Assembly: GCF_038039215.1 (NCBI RefSeq)
Contig: NZ_JBBPCL010000001.1
Coordinates: 3,906,001 to 3,970,000 of the forward strand
DNA: 64,000 nt
Direction of reading: 5' to 3'
Source of the DNA: Pseudonocardia sp. T1-2H
GTDB taxonomy: Bacteria > Actinomycetota > Actinomycetes > Mycobacteriales > Pseudonocardiaceae
Shown: positions 60,192 through 64,000 of the stretch, piece after piece
Layout of the letters: each line of letters begins with the position of its first letter
How positions within the stretch are numbered: position 1 is the first letter of the stretch
Made by a program: the position numbers and the translations under genes
The notes under the pieces: generated by a model
The model's database searches: none
Told to the model about the DNA's origin: nothing
The model's input: only the letters and a program-made list of their open reading frames with translations

Positions 60192-60940
60192 ATGGACCGC
60201 ACCCCGACCCGTCCGACGGGACACGAGGTGCTCGCCGCCGTCCTGCAGATCCGCGCCGGCAGGCTGCAGGTCCTGCTCTGGCAGCGCGCCCGGGAACCGG
60301 ACCGCGGGCGGTGGGCGCTGCCCGGCGGGCGGCTCGGGGACGACGAGGACGTCGAGGCGTCCGTGCGCCGCCAGCTCGCCGAGAAGGTCGACGTCCGCGA
60401 CGTCACGCACGTCGAGCAGATCTCGGTGTTCAGCGCGCCGGAGCGGGTCCCGGGCGTCCGGCTCGTCGCGACCGCGTTCCTCGGGCTCGTCCCCTCCGAC
60501 GCCGATCCGGCCGTCCCGCCGGACACCGCCTGGCACCCCGTCGCGCACCTGCCGGACACGGCCTTCGACCACGCGGAGATCATCCGCGACGCCCGGGACC
60601 GCCTGCGCGCCAAGCTCTCCTACACCAACCTGGGCTTCGCGCTGGCCCCCCAGGAGTTCACGATCTCGGCGCTGCGCGAGCTCTACGTCGCGGCGCTGGG
60701 GCACGGTGTCTCGGCCACCAACCTGCAGCGGGTCCTCACCCGCCGGCAGGTGCTCGTCCCGACCGGGGGACGGCGCCGCCCGGTCCCTCCGGCGGGCGGC
60801 CGGCGGCCGAGTTCCGGTTCACCGACCGTGCGCTCAAGGTGACGGATGCGTTCGCGGTGCTCCGGCCCCCGGGAGCCGCCGGATCGGGGTGTGCCAGGAC
60901 CGATTCGCCGGGCGGCGGGGCGGCGACGGCCGTACCGTGA
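60192..60940 (+). CDS. nrtR: NrtR-type Nudix transcriptional regulator of NAD synthesis, frameshifted
   Basis: A regulator with an N-terminal Nudix domain (GRWALPGGRLGDDEDVEASVRRQLAEKVDV, a degenerate box lacking the REUxEE acids) and a C-terminal winged helix (LSYTNLGFALAPQEFTISALRELY, ATNLQRVLTRRQVL). This is the NrtR architecture; NrtR senses ADP-ribose/NAD status. It is divergent from nadABC. The frame breaks in the G5 run 60765-60769. One more G continues into GGRPAAEFRFTDRALKVTDAFAVLRPPG, the family's C terminus, stopping at 60940. Unrepaired, it would end at 60842 with a nonsense tail. Confidence 0.85.
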
Positions 60941-61626
60941 GCCGCGTGGTCACGACGATTCCCCTCTTCCCCCTGGGCACGGTGCTGATGCCCGGGGCGT
61001 CGCTACCGCTGCACGTCTTCGAGCCGCGGTACCGGCAGCTGACGGTCGACCTGATCACGGGCGCCGTCCCGAACAAGGAGTTCGGCGTCGTCGCGGTGCG
61101 GGAGGGATTCAACCCGGACGTCGACGGCATCGAGGCGCTGGCCCCGGTCGGGTGCACCGCCGCACTGCTCGACGCCCGCCGGCTGCCCGACGGCCGCTAC
61201 GACATCGTCACCCGCGGCGCGCGCCGCTTCCGGCTGCTCGAGATGGACGAGTGCTCGCACTCCTACCTGTGCGGATCCGTCGAGTTCCTGCCGGACGCCG
61301 AGAAGGCGGACGACGGGGACGACCTCACCCGGATGCTGTCCGCCTCGGCCCGCGCGGTCCACCGCCGCTACTGCGCGACGGCCTGGAAGAGCGACGACTG
61401 GTCCGAGCCCGCCCACGAGGTGGGCGCGGCGGAGCTGGCGCACGTCCTCGCTGCGGACTGCCTGCTGCCGATGTCGGACCGCCAGCAGCTGCTCGAGGAG
61501 ACGCACCCGGTGCAGCGGCTCCGGATGGTGCGCATGCTCATCGCGCGGGAGGCGGGCCTGCTGACCCGCCTGCGCGCCGTCCCCACCCCGATGACCACGT
61601 ACTCGACGGACCAGAGCCCCAACTGA
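60937..61626 (+). CDS. LON-substrate-binding-domain protein
   Basis: A 229-residue protein that is only the N-terminal substrate-binding domain of Lon proteases: IPLFPLGTVLMPGASLPLHVFEPRYRQL, FGVVAVREG, GRYDIVTRGARRFRLLEMD, and a helical C-terminal part. No ATPase or peptidase domain follows, as is normal for this stand-alone family whose role is poorly defined. GTG 60937 overlaps the repaired nrtR stop by four bases, which independently supports the nrtR frame correction. Confidence 0.9.
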   Translation: MSRVVTTIPLFPLGTVLMPGASLPLHVFEPRYRQLTVDLITGAVPNKEFGVVAVREGFNPDVDGIEALAPVGCTAALLDARRLPDGRYDIVTRGARRFRLLEMDECSHSYLCGSVEFLPDAEKADDGDDLTRMLSASARAVHRRYCATAWKSDDWSEPAHEVGAAELAHVLAADCLLPMSDRQQLLEETHPVQRLRMVRMLIAREAGLLTRLRAVPTPMTTYSTDQSPN

Positions 61627-61708
61627 CCGCGCGTCACGCAGCCACAACGCGCTTCTCGGGCCCTCGTTCTCGCGTTGTGGAGCCACAACGCGGTTTTCGG
61701 GCGGTCAG
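61623..61708. terminator. Nested inverted repeats between convergent genes
   Basis: The outer pair CTGACCGC (61623-61630) and GCGGTCAG (61701-61708) contains both stop codons. Inside are three copies of CCACAACGCG: direct at 61642-61651, inverted at 61671-61680, direct at 61683-61692. The inverted copy can pair with either neighbour, so two exclusive hairpins are possible. It is probably a bidirectional terminator with an unusual repeat layout. Confidence 0.7.
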
Positions 61709-62205
61709 GTCCAGCCGTACCGGGTGCGCAGGGCGTCCGCGACGCGGTCGAAGCGGGCCTCGTCCAGGATCGCGCCCTCGCGGCGGATGTCGTGCTCGCC
61801 GACCTCGAGCACCCGGTCCAGGCGGATGAACGACTCGCGGCCCTCGCGGTCCCACTCGCCGCTGCCGATGCCGATCCAGCCCGGCTCGCCGTCGCGTCTG
61901 TGCTGGCTGGAGAGCATCAGCCCGAGCAGCTCGCCCTGCCGGCGGCCGACGACGAGCAGCGGGCGGTCCTTGCCCTGGCTCGCGTCCTCCTCGAAGGGCA
62001 CCCACGTCCAGACGATCTCGCCGGGATCCGCGGCGCCGTCGAGCTCGGGGGCGTAGACGACGGTCCGCGCCCGCTCCGCGGTGGGCGCGGTGCGCACGCC
62101 GCCGTGCCCCTCCGGTCGCGGCGCGGGCTCCGTGCCACCCGACTCCGCCAACAGCTTCATCCCGACATCCACCGCCTGCTTGAGCAGGTTCCCCCAGTCC
62201 GGCAT
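61705..62205 (-). CDS. PemK/MazF-like protein, no antitoxin seen
   Basis: A 166-residue protein. The C-terminal 100 residues match the PemK/MazF growth-inhibitor fold (GEIVWTWVPFEEDASQGKDRPLLVVGRRQGE, LLGLMLSSQHR, WIGIGSGEWDREGRESFIRLDRVLEV). The first 60 residues are a separate extension (MPDWGNLLKQAVDVGMKLL). MazF toxins are usually near 110 residues with an upstream antitoxin; none is adjacent here, so this may be a housekeeping member rather than an active toxin. ATG 62205 is preferred over GTG 62238. Confidence 0.82.
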   Translation of the reverse strand: MPDWGNLLKQAVDVGMKLLAESGGTEPAPRPEGHGGVRTAPTAERARTVVYAPELDGAADPGEIVWTWVPFEEDASQGKDRPLLVVGRRQGELLGLMLSSQHRRDGEPGWIGIGSGEWDREGRESFIRLDRVLEVGEHDIRREGAILDEARFDRVADALRTRYGWT

Positions 62206-62274
62206 GGGCACAGCATGGCCGACGGCCCGGTCCCGCACCGCACCGGCCCGCCGGGCGATCAGCCGCCTGTGCCC

Positions 62275-62460
62275 TCAGGAGCCGGTGAGCTCGCCGTGCC
62301 GGCTGCACCGCGCGACCCAGCCCACCGGCGTCACCTGGACGACCATCCGGCGGGCGCACTCCGGGCAGTAGCGCGGCGGTTCGAGCTCCCGTCCCCGGGC
62401 GCAGCGCTCGTGTCCCGGGTCCGTGGCGGGGTGGCCGCAGCGGTCGCAGAAGAGGGTCAC
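62275..62460 (-). CDS. bsaP: Biotin synthase auxiliary protein BsaP
   Basis: A 61-residue cysteine-rich protein with [26 protein letters not shown] and CSRHGE, which fits the small actinobacterial iron-sulfur protein needed by some BioB enzymes. GTG 62460 overlaps the bioB stop by four bases, giving tight coupling. Its presence suggests this BioB belongs to the type that depends on such a partner. Confidence 0.88.
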   Translation of the reverse strand: MTLFCDRCGHPATDPGHERCARGRELEPPRYCPECARRMVVQVTPVGWVARCSRHGELTGS

Positions 62461-63464
62461 AGGGTGTCGTTGAGGGCCTTGAGCGGCATCTCCAGCTCGC
62501 CCAGCAGGTCGATGTCCGACTCCGCGGGCCGCCCGAGCGTCGTCAGGTAGTTCCCGACGATCACCGCGTTGATCCCGCCGAGCAGGCCCTGCCGCGCACC
62601 GAGGTCGCCGAGGGTGATCTCCCGGCCGCCCGCGAACCGCAGCACGGTCCGGGGCATCGCCAACCGGAAGGCGGCGACGGTGCGCAGCGCGTCCGGCCCG
62701 GCCATCGGCTCCAGGTCCCCGAACGGCGTACCCGGACGCGGGTTGAGGAAGTTCAGCGGCACCTCGTCCGGGGTCAGCGACGCGAGCTGCGCGGCGAACT
62801 CCGCGCGCTGCTCCAGCGTCTCCCCCATACCGACGATCCCGCCGCAGCAGACCTCCATGCCGGCCTCGCGCACCAGCCGCAGGGTCTCCCAGCGCTCCTC
62901 CCACGTGTGCGTGGTGACCACGTTCGGGAAGTGCGAGCGCGCCGTCTCGAGGTTGTGGTTGTAGCGGTGCACACCCATCGCGGCGAGCTCGCCGACCTGC
63001 TCGGGGGTCAACATGCCCAGCGAGCAGGCGATGTTGATGTCGACCTCGTCCTTGATCGCGGCGATACCGGCGGCGACCTGGCTCATCAGCCGCGCGTCCG
63101 GCCCGCGGACGGCCGCGACGATGCAGAACTCCGTCGCCCCGGTCTTCGCGGTCTGCTTCGCGGCCTCGACGAGCATCGGCACGTCCAGCCACGCCGAGCG
63201 GACCGGGGACTCGAAGAGCCCGGACTGGGAGCAGAAGTGGCAGTCCTCGGGGCAGCCGCCGGTCTTCAGCGAGATGATCCCCTCGACCTCGACCTCCGGG
63301 CCGCACCAGCGCATCCGCACCTCGTGGGCCAGCGCCAGGAGCTCGTCGAGCTCGGAGTCCGGCAGCCGCAGGACGTCGAGGACCTGCTGCTCGGAGAGGC
63401 CTTCGCCGTTCTCGAGGACCTGGGTTCGGGCGAGGCCGAGAATGGCCGACTGCGTTGTGGTCAC
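62457..63464 (-). CDS. bioB: Biotin synthase
   Basis: Radical SAM enzyme of 335 residues that inserts sulfur into dethiobiotin. The cluster-binding CxxxCxxC is in [13 protein letters not shown] near residue 70. [48 protein letters not shown] and [10 protein letters not shown] are family marks, and the second-cluster cysteine region [10 protein letters not shown] is present. GTG 63464 overlaps the bioD stop. The operon order is bioD-bioB-bsaP. Confidence 0.97.
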   Translation of the reverse strand: MTTTQSAILGLARTQVLENGEGLSEQQVLDVLRLPDSELDELLALAHEVRMRWCGPEVEVEGIISLKTGGCPEDCHFCSQSGLFESPVRSAWLDVPMLVEAAKQTAKTGATEFCIVAAVRGPDARLMSQVAAGIAAIKDEVDINIACSLGMLTPEQVGELAAMGVHRYNHNLETARSHFPNVVTTHTWEERWETLRLVREAGMEVCCGGIVGMGETLEQRAEFAAQLASLTPDEVPLNFLNPRPGTPFGDLEPMAGPDALRTVAAFRLAMPRTVLRFAGGREITLGDLGARQGLLGGINAVIVGNYLTTLGRPAESDIDLLGELEMPLKALNDTL

Positions 63465-64000
63465 GGCTCGGGACTATGCCATTCGCCCCCGAGCTCCGGA
63501 GCCAGGGTGTGACGCGCGACGCCGGTGAACCGTTCCGGCGCAAGGCTTCCGGACCCCTCGGGCACGGCGCCGAGCAGCGGGACCCGGGTCACCGCCGGCA
63601 GGTCCGCGAGGTTGCAGCGCGCCGCGAGGTCCGGGCACCGCGGCCAGGACCCGACGACGACGCCCGCGCACCCGAGCTCGCGCACCGCGAGCGCCTCCGT
63701 GGTCAGCGCCGTGTGGTTGAGCGTGCCCAGCCCCGCGGCCGCGACGACGAGCACCGGCGCCCCCAGCTCGGCCGCGACGTCCGCGAGCGTCCCCGACCCG
63801 GCGAACCGCACGAGCAGCCCGCCGGCCCCCTCGACGAGCACCAGGTCGTGCTCGCGGGCCAGCCGCAGCGCCGCACGCGCCACCTCCCCCGGCGTAACGG
63901 GCGGGGCTCCGGCCAGGCGCGCGGCGGTGTCCGGGGCGAGCGGCGCCGGGTAGCGGGCGAGCTCGCGCGTCGTCACCGCCGGGACGAGGGCCCGGACCCG
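63461..64000 (-). CDS. bioD: Dethiobiotin synthetase BioD (partial, 5' end off right edge)
   Basis: The last 179 residues of BioD, the ATP-dependent synthetase that closes the ureido ring of dethiobiotin. Visible are the [12 protein letters not shown] glycine motif, [21 protein letters not shown], and GVVVGSWP followed by [21 protein letters not shown]. The N-terminal P-loop lies beyond the window. It is co-translated with bioB through a GTGA overlap. Confidence 0.94.
   Translation of the reverse strand, partial: RVRALVPAVTTRELARYPAPLAPDTAARLAGAPPVTPGEVARAALRLAREHDLVLVEGAGGLLVRFAGSGTLADVAAELGAPVLVVAAAGLGTLNHTALTTEALAVRELGCAGVVVGSWPRCPDLAARCNLADLPAVTRVPLLGAVPEGSGSLAPERFTGVARHTLAPELGGEWHSPEP

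Overview
The window is very GC-rich (about 73%) actinobacterial DNA. It uses many GTG starts and has many 4-base ATGA/GTGA gene overlaps. Gene content and order point to the Pseudonocardiaceae or a close relative (Pseudonocardia-like): bioD-bioB-bsaP, nrtR/nadABC and hisDCBH occur together in the order seen in mycobacteria and relatives, with an NDMA-type alcohol dehydrogenase and several acyl-CoA dehydrogenases. This placement is an inference; there is no rRNA gene. I found no tRNA, CRISPR array, insertion sequence or phage gene.

Layout. 1-6.6 kb (- strand): iron-regulated hydroxamate siderophore genes (ornithine N5-monooxygenase, MbtH protein, NRPS running off the left edge) behind an IdeR/DmdR-like iron box. 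6.7-11.9 kb (-): beta-oxidation set (NDMA-type ADH, thiolase, 3-hydroxyacyl-CoA dehydrogenase, acyl-CoA dehydrogenase, TetR regulator). 12-17.3 kb: a deletion scar joining two truncated genes, then a + strand hydantoin/dihydropyrimidine operon (beta-ureidopropionase, aminotransferase, dihydropyrimidinase, luciferase-like oxidoreductase). 17.3-27 kb: dicarboxylate symporter, alcohol dehydrogenase, a DUF1059 fusion, a deleted methyltransferase gene, a twice-frameshifted acyl-CoA dehydrogenase, phosphate permease Pit, and an acyl-CoA dehydrogenase pair. 27-34.8 kb: small membrane proteins, HrpB helicase, a MarR-MFS-UspA operon, an AT-hook protein and a zinc-motif SDR. 34.9-43.6 kb: recC-recB-recD. 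43.8-48.7 kb: a transporter, then a receiver/thioredoxin-reductase fusion, a cNMP-domain histidine kinase, a UBP zinc-finger protein and a Nudix hydrolase. This signalling cassette is the least explained part of the window. 48.9-54.7 kb: MFS exporter and the his genes. 54.8-64 kb: HTH_42 protein, nadABC with its likely repressor NrtR, a Lon-substrate-domain protein, a PemK-like protein, and the biotin genes running off the right edge.

Three further patterns stand out. (1) Three 42-base hairpins at gene ends have 18-base arms and a CTAGAA/C loop and form one repeat family. (2) Eight genes are broken by single-base indels, five of them single-base losses in or beside G/C runs; this looks more like sequencing or assembly error than decay. 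(3) Two loci show true internal deletions that left only gene ends.

No intergenic stretch exceeds about 300 bases once the degraded genes are counted.
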